The notes under the pieces: model-generated | The model's database searches: none | What the model was told of the DNA's origin: nothing | The model's input: only the letters and a program-made list of their open reading frames with translations | From: Conidiobolus incongruus B7586 | Taxonomy: Eukaryota > Entomophthoromycota > Entomophthoromycetes > Entomophthorales > Conidiobolaceae | Assembly (NCBI GenBank): GCA_000697335.1 | Contig: JNEM01006487.1 | Location: 1 to 17,577, forward strand | DNA length: 17,577 nt | Reading direction: 5' to 3' | Program-made: the position numbers and the translations under genes | Shown: positions 1 through 11,624 of the stretch, in pieces | How the letters are laid out: every line of letters begins with the position of its first letter | Position numbering within the stretch: position 1 is the stretch's first letter

Positions 1-695
1 AATATATTTATATTTATAATTAATGTTTATAATATAAATTTTTATTGAATAATTAAAAATATGTTAATTTATTAATAATATTTAACTGGTGTTTTATTAT
101 AAATTAATAATCATTATTATTTAATACAATAATTATAAATATATTAAGTTAAAAGTATAAAAGAATTTTAATTAAAAATAGAGAAAATTACCATATTTAG
201 TATACTTACTAAATTACAAATTATATAACTAAAATTAATTTAAGCAATTAAAAAATATACATAAAAAAGAAAATTTCTGCAAACAAAATTAATTAATTTG
301 TGAAACATTAAATTTCTAACCCTAATAAAATAAAAAAATTATTAAGTATTAAAGATTTGCCAAAAGTATGGCAAAAAGATAATAATAACAAAAAGGAGTA
401 TTAATTTTATAGTAATTATTCATTTTGCTAAAACATAAATTATTAATTATAAATATAATTTAGAATCGATTTTTAATAATATGATTATATATAAAATTTA
501 GTAATAATAATTTTATAAATTATTGGAATGATTTTTAAATAAATATTATTTTTTTTTTAAAAAAAATTTATAAGTTAGTATATGGAATTAAAAATATAAT
601 TTAATAATATTATTAAAATAAATTTATAAATTTAAAATAAGATATTGATTTTTAAAAATTATTAAAAAATTATTGTATTAATTATAAAATAAAAT
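1..695. other. AT-rich intergenic spacer
   Basis: This stretch is made almost entirely of short A and T runs and has stops in all frames. It lies downstream of the J-protein gene, so the distal part of that gene's 3' UTR should fall here. The only ordered element I see is a small perfect inverted repeat at 356-375. A single CCCTAA-like hexamer near 320 is isolated and is not a telomere array. I see no gene. Confidence 0.7.
356..375. repeat. 7-bp perfect hairpin
   Basis: TTTGCCA (356-362) and TGGCAAA (369-375) are exact reverse complements around a 6-nt A-rich loop. It stands out because GC pairs are scarce here. It lies about 320 nt downstream of the J-protein stop. It may be chance or a small structured element; no function is assigned. 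Confidence 0.4.
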
Positions 696-1655
696 TTAAG
701 AATTTTGCGAGTGTTCAAAAGCTTTGTCAAATTGAGAATCCATCATCATATTCTCTATTTTTTGCCACTGCTTAATTTTTTCCAGTAATTGATCCCTAGA
801 GCGTTGGGGAAATTCAGCTATTTGACTTTCAAATATTCGAGTGCTTCTCAATTTGATACTCTGCAATAGCTGAGAGCATTGTCCAAATGCTTTGTTAATT
901 TGATTCTCAGGCGATGGGAATACGAGATTGGCTATATGGCCAGATACGTATATGAGGTCGAAAGCAATTTGGCGAAGGTATAATGTGATTTGATATGGAG
1001 TTTTAGTAACCAGTAAACTTGTCAATAATGGGAATTTGATGTGACCTAACATAACACCTAATTCAATGGTAGCTAAAGCTCCAAGTATTAGCAACTTCCA
1101 AAACAAATTAGATTGAAACCCGATTAAAACATAAATGCCTATAAAGAATAAAGAACCGAGGTAAAAAATTACCATATCAAAGCAATGATGCCACATAAAA
1201 TCTTTGAGCATTTTACAACTTTTACAATCGAGACCTCTGTCTCCCAAAACATCGTAGATATATCGTTTAGTGGAATGTTTTAAAACTTCGTAACTATTAC
1301 TCAATCTTAAGTAAATATGCTCGTAATTGGGATTTTTGTCAGGATGGTAGTAGAGTGAATATTGGTTGAATAACTTTTTTAAATCGCGTTCCCGAAATTG
1401 AGTTCGACTGATACCTAGGATTTCATAGTGGTTGGGCTCCATAGAAATGTGGACTTGGTACAAGTTATATAGCATGTAACCTAAGGTCATGAGTATGAAA
1501 CAGAGAACAAAATTGCGATAGTATTTGGAGCTTCCAGGATATGGAATTTGGCTAGGATGGTAAATATAAGGATGTACATAGTGTAAAAAGTGTTGAACCA
1601 TTGTAGGTAAATAACTGACTACTAGAAAACTTGTAGCGTATGATCCTACTCCCAT
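696..1655 (-). CDS. Membrane-anchored DnaJ (J-domain) protein, probably ER
   Basis: An uninterrupted 319-codon frame from an ATG at 1653-1655 to TAA at 696-698. The J domain covers about residues 75-140, starting with the NHYEILGI motif and carrying the HPD triad at 104-106 that stimulates Hsp70 ATPase activity. Hydrophobic segments lie at about 48-68, 160-180 and 187-205, so the J domain sits between an N-terminal membrane anchor and a membrane hairpin. There is no G/F region or zinc-finger domain, so this is a type III (DNAJC-like) J-protein. The C-terminal about 65 residues are charged and probably helical. The likely role is recruiting an Hsp70 (BiP-type if the J domain is luminal) to a membrane client; location and topology are inferred. 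Oddly, it has no introns, unlike every other gene here. The next upstream gene, SRPK, lies on the same strand about 500 nt away. The exact orthologue group is not recognised. Confidence 0.9.
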   Translation of the reverse strand: MGVGSYATSFLVVSYLPTMVQHFLHYVHPYIYHPSQIPYPGSSKYYRNFVLCFILMTLGYMLYNLYQVHISMEPNHYEILGISRTQFRERDLKKLFNQYSLYYHPDKNPNYEHIYLRLSNSYEVLKHSTKRYIYDVLGDRGLDCKSCKMLKDFMWHHCFDMVIFYLGSLFFIGIYVLIGFQSNLFWKLLILGALATIELGVMLGHIKFPLLTSLLVTKTPYQITLYLRQIAFDLIYVSGHIANLVFPSPENQINKAFGQCSQLLQSIKLRSTRIFESQIAEFPQRSRDQLLEKIKQWQKIENMMMDSQFDKAFEHSQNS

Positions 1656-2163
1656 TTTTGACTATTTTCAATGATTATTAAATATCTGACTCTTTATTTT
1701 GATTGATTATTCTATTAATACTTAAAATACCAAAAAGAAATTATTATGGGAAATAAAATAAAATTCGAAATGACCAATTAAATTATTAAACATCATTTTT
1801 TAAAAAAAAATGGGAAATTTTAAGTAAAAACATTTTCAAAACAATAATTTAAAACATTAATAACAAAATAGGAAAATCAATCAAAAATATAATTTTAAAT
1901 ATGAAAAATAAAATTAAAAGGTTTGAAAATTTAGATTAAATAAAATGAATAAAATAATGATATAAATCAAATTGAAAAAAAATTGATATATTATTTAAAA
2001 ATTGAGTTAATAGTATTGAAAATTATAAAATCTTTTCTATCCATAATCGATAAATTCCACCCAAAATTAGTAATTAAAACTTAAACTGTTTCATTCAAGA
2101 TAATATTAAATAATAAATTTAAATGAAAAATGAAAAAAAAATCTATTAAAATCAAAAAATAAA
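1656..2163. other. Intergenic spacer between SRPK and the J-protein gene
   Basis: About 500 nt of A/T-rich sequence between the SRPK stop and the J-protein start, both genes on the minus strand. It should contain the SRPK 3' UTR and the J-protein promoter. I see no open frame, tRNA-like fold or repeat of note. Confidence 0.6.
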
Positions 2164-3817
<1,654 letters not shown>

Positions 3818-5570
3818 AATTATTTCAAATCAATAATAAATTTTTTAGTAATAAAAACTGAATTAATTAAATAATATTTTTAAAAACTTTATAATATATA
3901 TATATATATATATATATAATTTTTAATTTATATTTTCAATTTATATGTTTTTTTTTTCTCAAAAAAAATTTAATCAAAATGATATAAGTTTAAATTATAT
4001 TGAATTTTAATTATATTCTCATACCTTATTTGTTTTATTAAGTTTGTGCATTATTGAATTTATGGGATTATTTGCTGTGCAGAAATGTTTTAGTTTTGTT
4101 GATTCGAATATTAAATCAAAGTGATATCATGTTCATTTAATGAATTTTGATATGTCAATTTGGTATACTGTTAATTATTAATTTAACAATATTATAACTA
4201 TTAAAAATTTACAAAATTTATATTAAAGAAATACTCTTCAAAACTCATTAAATTCTCTCCATTATTATTTATTCAAAAATATTCAATTATATGAAATTTC
4301 AATAAACTATTAATTTTTTTTTATAATTTAGGATATTTTGGCTTAAACGAAATATTACAATAATAGTTTTTATAATTAAATAATTAATAATTAATAATTA
4401 ATTTTATATTACATTCGATTCTATTGAATATATAATCAATTTAATAATTCAATTAATTTAAATTTTGATATAATTGGTATAACTATTTGAATCTTTTCTA
4501 ATATTCAAGTGCTGAGAATAAACAAATCATCATATTATTATAAATTGCCAAATAAATTATAATTTTGTACTAATATATAGTGAATTAATATCTGATTTGC
4601 CAATTAATTGTGGCATAATTATCAAAATTTCTTGGTACTTTTTGAGATTTAAAATTATTCAGGGTTATTAATTTAATATATTGTGCTAGTTATAAATAAC
4701 TTATATATTTTATTATGGTATAATACAAAACTTGAAATTATCACAATAAAATATTTTCAATTATTCAAAGTAGATATATAATTGTACATTCTTTAAATAA
4801 TGAAGTAGTGAATAATATTATGTAATCAAATGTTATATTACTTGAAATTTTTAATAAATCGAAAATTTTCTTAATTTAGTTAATTTTATTAAATTAAATT
4901 TTAAAAATTATGTAATATTATGAATCAATATAATCAAAATAATTTAAATAAATATATTAAATCATTAAAATTTATTTGTTTCTATAATTGATTAATTAAT
5001 AAAGTTAATAATTTTTTGATAAAATTTATTAATAGTATGTATCCTGAGGTTTTTAATCAATAAGATTCCCAATGGTAGTATAATTAGAATACAAGTGGCC
5101 TGTTTAAAGTTAGATTGTGCAACTGATGTGTTTTCTGAAAAGATAATAAATCTGATTCAAAATCTCTAATAATTTTTGAGCTGAGTTATTTAATTTATGA
5201 TACATTCATAGTTCTTCAAATTTATAATCAATATTTGATTTGAGATTGTTTTAAGGTATATTAAGCTAGATTAATATGATTAAGATAGCAAATATAATCA
5301 TCCCTTTATTGACTGTAATTTTTTCTTATATATTGGTAAACTTTTTAGGTAGAGTATATTAAAAACAATACTTATTTTTGGATGGTGTCAACTCGACTAT
5401 GCTATTTTATAAATTGAGCTTTTTAAATATAATATGATTTGAAAAATCAATATGAAATCATAACAAGTCAAAATATGTCAAAAACTTTATTTGCTTGTAA
5501 CAATATTTAATTGCACTCTTGGATATTGATACAAAACAAAATAATTGACAAAATAATGAATTTTAACATA
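3818..5570. other. Long AT-rich region upstream of SRPK
   Basis: The first few hundred bases should hold the SRPK promoter. Beyond a TA dinucleotide tract there are only short open frames (about 20-30 codons), such as one near 4584-4670, broken by many stops. The sequence is more mixed than the block at 8340-10100, and scattered coding-like words suggest old decayed sequence, but I could not attach any family to them. Confidence 0.5.
3894..3918. repeat. (AT)n dinucleotide tract
   Basis: A run of 25 strictly alternating A and T bases, about 75 nt upstream of the SRPK start codon. It is a simple microsatellite, likely length-variable between isolates. Its promoter-side position is noted, but no regulatory role is shown. 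Confidence 0.9.
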
Positions 5571-6340
5571 GTCATGATTTGTATGAAAAGGAGAAAACTC
5601 TTTGTAGATGTATGATGTTAATTTATGATAGATTATCAACTATACTAAAATTATCTTCAAACTATACAGAAAATTTTTTCAATTTTATTTCTACTGAATT
5701 AAATTTTTATAATTACGCTTATTCTTTACAATATTTTCATTTGAAATTTGCATAGGGAAATAAATTAGTATTCTCAAGTTCTGAACTTGCTGTAGAAAAT
5801 AACTTTGGTTGGTCGCAATTTGTAATAAATATATTAATCCAAATTGCAGTGATAGAAATTTGGACGAGTTTGAGATAGGTAGTGCAATGGAAGCAACTGC
5901 GCATAAGATTATTATAATGATATTAGATTAGGCCATGGTCGAAAAACATCCCATGAAATTTATGCAATTCAGGTTATAAAGACTCAATCTATCTTATACA
6001 AAGCTGATATTAGTTACAGCTATTTTTATTGCTTAGCCTAAAACGAGAACATCATTACTCCAGTTATTGGTTCTTGTTTCTGGTAGTAAATACAATAACA
6101 CATGATTTTTTGATGCATGATGATCTTAATTATTACTAAAAAATCAATCCGTCTGAGAGAATAATTTAACAAGTCCAATAATGAGCCAATTAAATTCATT
6201 GCCCTATTATTCTATACAGTACTTAAATATATATTATCAAAATAAGTTTTTATGTTACCTTGATATATCTTAATAACCTTAATGATTAATATAATTCAAT
6301 TCTATTTGATTAAGTTTCCAATGAAATTTATCATGTTTCA
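5571..6340 (+). pseudogene. Probable decayed protein-kinase gene (AGC/Aurora-like)
   Basis: Several pieces in kinase order lie in different frames with stops between them. At 5863-5880 the frame reads LDEFEIG, the typical start of an AGC or Aurora catalytic domain. At 5952-5990 another frame reads HEIYAIQVIKTQSI, matching the strand with the ATP lysine (Q here replaces K). At 6042-6083 the same frame reads NENIITPVIGS, like the alpha-C/beta-4 segment. Around 6249-6310 a third frame reads YVTLIYLN..LND, which lines up with YRDLKPENLLLD. FEIG and YAIQ are about 31 codons apart, close to the usual 27. A leading 82-codon frame (5576-5821) with one internal TAG may be its 5' coding part. The glycine-rich loop, catalytic lysine and aspartate are not intact, so this would be a dead gene. 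The reading is by eye; chance matches in AT-rich DNA are the main alternative. Confidence 0.35.
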
Positions 6341-7430
6341 AACCCCCATATGTTAAATAAAACTATCACAATTCATAAAATATATTGGTTGAATTATAAT
6401 AAAATAAATTTATTTTTTGCGTATCATTAGCTATAGATTCAATATTGGTGAATATAATTTAATTTCAATTTCATTGACAAGGTTAATATATTGCCAATGG
6501 GTCTTATTAAAATATTAAAATATTTTTTTTAAATTAAATAATTCAATTTGTCTAAAAATAAATCACTGGTAAGATTTTAAAAGTATAATTTTTTGAATAA
6601 TTAATTTAGTATCAAGTATTATCCTAAATGGTTGTAATAATTGAATTAAATATAATTCAATATATCTTGAAGTAAATAGTATTTCAAATGTTATTAAAAT
6701 AGTTAAATGAAAATAACATGAATGTAGTGTATAATTTGATTGGAATCGAATATAATTTAAAATTGAAAGTACTTGATTGAAATGCTATCTATAAATTAAT
6801 GCTGAACAGATGAATCTCGTGAGAATAAAATGAAAATTTGAGCTGAGGTAGGAGTGGAAAGGCCAACGTATTCAATATAGTTCAAAATTTCATTTTCAAT
6901 ATATTAATAATTATTGCAATTATTAGAAAAAATTACTTCAATATTAGTATTAAATGGATTGTTAAAAACCGATTTAAAATCAGTATAGTTGATTATTTTC
7001 ACCGTTTTAAATTGGACTTAAAATATTAATTGAATTTACAAAAGACTGAAAAATGAAATATATCTGATTAATGAATAAATATTAACTCAATAATAGATGC
7101 AATATTGGATGAATGTGGATATATAAAAATTCAATACATGAAAGTAGATATTTTTTAACTATCAATTCATTCAATAGAGCTTAACCCTCTTCATACTCCT
7201 TAATAAATATATTAATAACATCCAATTTAGAAATATTATTGGAATTATCTTTGAAATGGTTCAAGACACCACAATAAGGCTAAATCATTAAACTTATTGA
7301 ACAATAATAAAACTGAAAAAACTAGGAATTACCTTAATAATTTATTAATAAATTATCATATATTCCAAATTCTAATAAACCTCTAACTATTTAAAATCAA
7401 GCCAATTGTACTAAATCAAAACAAAACAAA
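6341..7430. other. Gene-poor stretch with possible further coding relics
   Basis: No continuous gene is readable. Near 6780-6880 a somewhat GC-richer patch, with fragments such as EWKGQRIQYSSKF in plus frames, could be the distal end of the decayed kinase, but the link is weak. On the minus strand 7279-7082 is a 66-codon frame with a single TAA and loosely kinase-like wording. Everything else is short-run A/T sequence. Confidence 0.4.
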
Positions 7431-7870
7431 AAAGCAATATACTTATAATGTTTAGCTCACCAAAAAGCTAACACGCTCTTTTAAAAATTTACAACTTTAA
7501 AATGAATTTTGAATTCAAGCATAGAGTTGGCTGGAAATGGAGGAGATCTCCCCCAATAAGTTCGTCACGTTCAAGTTAACGCATTTCTTGAGCTCTTTAC
7601 TCTTTGCCCAAAGAATTGGAATTAAGATAAGTGTTACATTCACTCATTTTCAATTCCAAAATAACGTTAAACAAAGTATAATAAACAAAGGAAGGGAGAG
7701 AAAAACTTAAGAAAATTGAACTCCGATTTATATATTGGGCCAACTCAAATCTGTCCTAATTACTGATTTTCCCAGTTTTTTCAATAAATGTTAAAAATGT
7801 GCTCAAATGTGACCTAAAAAAGAAAATTCAGTGACTTTTTCCCACAATCTACTTTAAAATAGTTGTAACC
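7430..7870. other. Island of higher sequence complexity
   Basis: This segment has visibly more G and C and fewer homopolymer runs than its surroundings, with words such as GGAGATCTCCCCC and CGTCACGTTCAAG. Both strands carry open stretches: a 57-codon plus frame (7537-7710), and minus frames starting from an ATG at 7647 with a few stops. I do not recognise a family. It may be a small gene, a structured RNA, a promoter, or the remnant of an exon. Confidence 0.4.
7537..7710 (+). CDS. Candidate small ORF, 57 aa, unknown
   Basis: ATG at 7537-7539 to TAA at 7708-7710. The product begins MEEISPNKFVTF, has a mildly hydrophobic stretch (LTHFLSSLLFAQRIGIKISV) and ends in a basic tail (NKGRERKT). Codon composition is closer to the real genes here than to the spacer, which is why it is listed. 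However, stop-free runs of this length are expected a few times by chance in almost 7 kb over six frames, and the opposite strand is also partly open. No splice partners were found. Confidence 0.2.
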   Translation: MEEISPNKFVTFKLTHFLSSLLFAQRIGIKISVTFTHFQFQNNVKQSIINKGRERKT

Positions 7871-8340
7871 ATAATAAAGTCTTTCAATTATTCTTCTTAT
7901 CAAGTCAAAAATATATAGTATTTATTGAAATGATCTTATTAGTTTTATTTTTTTACTATGTTTAGCACAAAAGAAATGATAGAGTTCCTTATTATCTTTG
8001 GTATAGTTAACTTTAATAAGAACTTAAATAATCCAGCAATTTTAAGATTATTATATAAATTGAAAATCTCAAGATATATATCTCTATGCTTGTTATATAT
8101 ATTATACTTGCTATACTAGTTTATACATGAACTTCCTTCTAAAAAAATGATTTTAAAAGATGGATGAGGATACCAAAGGCTAAGTTTTTCCAACTTGCTA
8201 ATATTTTACAATTATATATAAATTTCATTTCTTCTTATTAAAGAAAATAAACACCTTTAGAAATTCAATTAACAATTACATTTTACCAACTAAGTCACAA
8301 AAAAGCATGTTTAAAAAGTATAACAGAAAAGTGTTGAATA
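7871..8340. other. Transition from mixed to extreme AT sequence
   Basis: Composition slides from the complex island into the near-pure A/T block. No open frame of note, no RNA gene and no repeat was seen. Confidence 0.4.
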
Positions 8341-10100
8341 AAAGAAGGAATTATTATTTTATATATTAAAAGGGTAATATACTTTATTAAAAAAAAACCT
8401 AAATGATCAAATAATTTGTTTAGAATATAATCATAATATAAAAGAATCTTATTTAGAATAACTCCTCTTTAATAATTATATTGGTTATTTCAATAATAGT
8501 GATATTATATTTGAAGATTATTTTATATTTTGTACCTAGCTATATTATAATAGAAAAAACATATATAGCCTTTAATATATAACTTTTATATTATATTTAA
8601 ATAGATTTATATATTTTAAGTTTAGAAAACTTAAATTATATAATAGCTTTAATATTTTAAAAGTATTTAAATTATTTAATAATTTAAATAAATATTTTAA
8701 ACAAGTAGAATATATACTTACAAATAATAATAAATAATATAATTATTTCATACTTAAGTTAATTTATTATTAATAATAAATAAATATCTTTATTTAGTTT
8801 TTGTTTTTAATAGGTTATATTAATAATAAATTTATAGTTACTTTATTTTAAAGAGATTAAATGAAAGCTACCTTATCTTTTATAAAGTAAAGAATAAAAG
8901 AATTCTATATTACATATAATAATAGGTAATTTATAATGGAAAAAAATTTTAATATTTGAAAAGCTGTCTTTCTTTGTTTAAGATTATTGTTTTATTATAT
9001 ACAAAATACAAAAGCTTATTAATTTGTTAATATACTTATATATATAATTACTTTCCTTTATAACTTTATTTCTCTTAATAAATTAAATTATAATTTAAAA
9101 AAAACTAAAAAAGAAATTAATGAAAATATTAATATTAATGATAATAAACAAAATATAATCAATATACATAATGATTTTATTAATTTAAATAAATTACAAG
9201 TAATAATATCATTATAAATTAATACTTGGTTAACTATTTTAAATATATCCTTTTGATTATTTATTTATTTTATAATAAAAATTATATATACTAATTACTC
9301 TTTTTAAAATTTCTTTATATTAATTATAAAAGTTTTTCAATTAAAAATTGTTGTTATTCTAATAATTATAACTAATATTTTTTTTATAATTATTATAGCT
9401 TAATTTATTATTTTAAGATTTTATTTTGCTCTTATATATTTTTTTTAATAATTTTGAAAAAAGGGGAAAATTAAGTATTATTTCTTATATTTTTAAAGTT
9501 TTTACTTAAAAAAGATAATAAAATATAAAAGCTACAACTGTTTTATTCTTTATTATCTAAGGGATTTAATTCCTTAAAGTAAGATTAATTGTGTAATAAA
9601 AAAGCTATAAGAGTTATATTAAAGGCTTTAAAAACTAAATTATCTTATGTTATAACAATATTAACTATTATAAACCAAAGGTTATTTCTACGATATTTAT
9701 TTACTTATTAGAACTTGTTTAGCAGTTTTAAATTTATGAATAAGAGTTCTTATATGATTAATTATTTTATCAATCTTTTTTCTCAACTTCATATAATTTA
9801 CTCCTTTTAAAATAAAAATAAAGCTACATATTTGAAAAAAAGCATTTAACTTGTTAAAACACTAAAATTCATAGTTTTCCTTTTGCCTTAACTAATTAAA
9901 TATAACTTTTATCAAATGTAGTTTAAGGGAGTCTTTATTATTATTACTAATATTAATAATAGATGGTATAAAAGAAAAAAACAAGATAAAGTTTAAAAGT
10001 AGTGTTTTTACTAATAGATTTATGTGATATTTAATATAAAATAAAAATCAATTAATATAGAATAAAGTTATACTGTTGTAAAATATAATAATAAACCAAT
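8340..10100. other. Extremely AT-rich block
   Basis: About 1.75 kb made mostly of A/T words with very few G or C, full of short quasi-palindromes (for example AAGTTT-AGA-AAACTT near 8618-8632). Stops occur in all frames at about the expected rate, apart from one longer frame at 9023-9217 without a start codon. I see no genes. Blocks like this can be centromeric or replication-related in AT-biased protists, but nothing here proves that. Confidence 0.5.
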
Positions 10101-10172
10101 AACTTTATTTTTATAGTGTATGGGAGAAAATGGTTGATTTCATAAATTAAAAAAATCAGTAAGCTATTTTTT

Positions 10173-10249
10173 CGTGACTAATTTTTTTGATTTTTATAGC
10201 TGCGTAACTAATTTTTTCTAAAACCAAAATTGGTCAAACTAAAAATTAG
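10173..10249. repeat. Direct repeat plus nested inverted repeat
   Basis: CGTGACTAATTTTTTT (10173-10188) recurs as CGTAACTAATTTTTTC (10203-10218), a 30-nt period with two mismatches in 16. From the second copy, CTAATTTTT (10208-10216) pairs exactly with AAAAATTAG (10241-10249), and between these arms ACCA/TGGT form a short inner stem. It lies about 460 nt upstream of the AP-1 sigma start. It could be a structured RNA, a protein-binding pair or a remnant of a small repeat. Confidence 0.45.
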
Positions 10250-10707
10250 AAAAAGTGGGATAGATTTGAGTAGGCCCATTATTTGCCTTTTATATTATTC
10301 TGAAAGTTGAGTTATTTAAGGTTATGAGGATCAGTGAAATCAGAATACTGAGGTTAACAACTCATTACTCAATAGAAATTAATTTTTTATAAACATTTAA
10401 GTATTCATTAGTTAAAGAGATTTAAAATAAATTATCAAAATAAAAGTGCATTTTAATGATTTACATATAAATAGTTTATTATATATATTTTTTACTTTTA
10501 GAAGAATCAACCATCATTTTCATTATATTTTAATTCAAAATCAGTCACAACCTAAAACCATCCCATAAATCTTTAATATAATTATATAGAACATATTTGA
10601 TATAAATTGAAAGTGACTTCAGTAATTGATTTTCCCTTTAACTAAAAATCAATATAATCAATAAATTTTAATTTTTTAAAAAATAATATAATAAAAATTT
10701 AAATAAC
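10250..10707. promoter_or_regulatory. Upstream region of the AP-1 sigma gene
   Basis: About 450 nt of AT-rich sequence before the start codon at 10708. The AP-1 sigma promoter and 5' UTR should lie here because no other gene starts nearby. The first 100 nt, next to the hairpin, are less AT-rich. I could not identify a specific promoter element. Confidence 0.3.
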
Positions 10708-11551
10708 ATGGCAGTAAATATCAATTACCAAAAATATTATATAATATAACAATAATTTTGACTAATTTCTAGATAAATTTTATCCTGCTAATCTCACGTC
10801 AGGGTAAAGTCCGTCTTAACAAGTGGTTCCAAACTATAAGTCTTAAGGAAAAAAATAAAATAGTTAAAGATGTAACCCAACTGGTGTTGGCAAGAAAACC
10901 CAAATTATGTAACTTTATCGAATATAAAGGTATTACTAATAATCCCAGTTTTTTTATTTTAATTATTAATATTATTTTAGATACTAAATTAGTTTACAGA
11001 AGGTCTTTAACAACAACCAAGTACAATATAATAATTTCATTTAATTTTAAATTTTAGATACGCTAGTTTATTCTTCATCGCAGGAATAGGACCCGATGAT
11101 AACGAACTTATCACTCTCGAAATTTTACATCGATTCGTTGAAGTTTTAGATAAATATTTTGGCAATGTAAATACGTTTATAAAATTTAAATTCGTTCTAA
11201 TTATTGTTTAGGTTTGTGAATTAGATTTAATTTTTAATTTTCACAAAGTAATATAATATTTTTTTAAAAAAATGTTTTTAATAACTTTTTATATTTAATA
11301 TTTGGATTATTTAGGCTTATTATATTCTCGACGAATTAATAATTTGTGGAGAACTGCAGGAGAGCTCTAAGAAATCCGTACTGAGAGTGATTACACAACA
11401 GGATACAATTGAGGAGAGTGAAAGAGTTGAGAAATTATGGCCAGATTTAAAGTAATTTGATTGATTCTAGTGAATGACAAAATATTAATTTTAATTTAGG
11501 AATGAATTCATGGGTCAATTATCTAATTTAAATTTGGACTGGAAGAAATAA
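10708..11551 (+). CDS. AP1S: Clathrin adaptor AP-1 sigma subunit, 7 exons, 172 aa
   Basis: Exons: 10708-10713, 10773-10929, 10981-11002, 11058-11166, 11212-11247, 11315-11451, 11500-11551. They total 519 nt ending in TAA. Introns are 59, 51, 55, 45, 67 and 48 nt. The sigma subunit is the small core chain of the AP-1 complex, which gathers cargo with dileucine signals into clathrin vesicles at the trans-Golgi and endosomes. The single longin-like sigma fold spans about residues 1-143: [15 protein letters not shown] near the start, [11 protein letters not shown] at 40-50, YRRYASLFF at 60-68, then the highly conserved [18 protein letters not shown] and [29 protein letters not shown] and [12 protein letters not shown] fit AP-1 rather than AP-2, AP-3 or AP-4. 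The tail after 143 is lineage-specific. The first exon holds only ATG GCA and is inferred, because the homologous region begins right after an AG acceptor. It is the only confident plus-strand gene. Confidence 0.93.
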
Positions 11552-11624
11552 GATTCGAATAAAGTTTACAAATATTGCATTATTGTATTAATTTCCAAAA
11601 TTATCAATATTTTATTAATTTATT
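11552..11624. terminator. Shared convergent 3' region of AP1S and ALG6
   Basis: Only 73 nt separate the two stop codons. An AATAAA lies on the plus strand at 11558-11563, just after the AP1S stop, and several AATAAA-like words occur on the minus strand just after the ALG6 stop. The two mature 3' UTRs probably overlap. Such words are common in AT-rich DNA, so their use as poly(A) signals is inferred. Confidence 0.4.

Noticed and set aside
318-325. A telomere-like AACCCTAA word.
   Set aside because: Only one copy is present, in unique spacer sequence; there is no tandem array.
7500-7620. A tRNA-like element around GTTCAAGTT.
   Set aside because: No acceptor stem, D arm or anticodon arm could be folded around it.
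9530-10190. A long plus frame that stays open if TAA and TAG are read as glutamine, suggesting a ciliate code.
   Set aside because: The number of TAA/TAG codons is about what random sequence of this composition gives, and four genes in the window end in TAA as a true stop.
3818-10707. Possible retroelement, DNA transposon or virus-derived insertion as the cause of the gene desert.
   Set aside because: No terminal repeats, target-site duplications, reverse transcriptase or transposase motifs were found.
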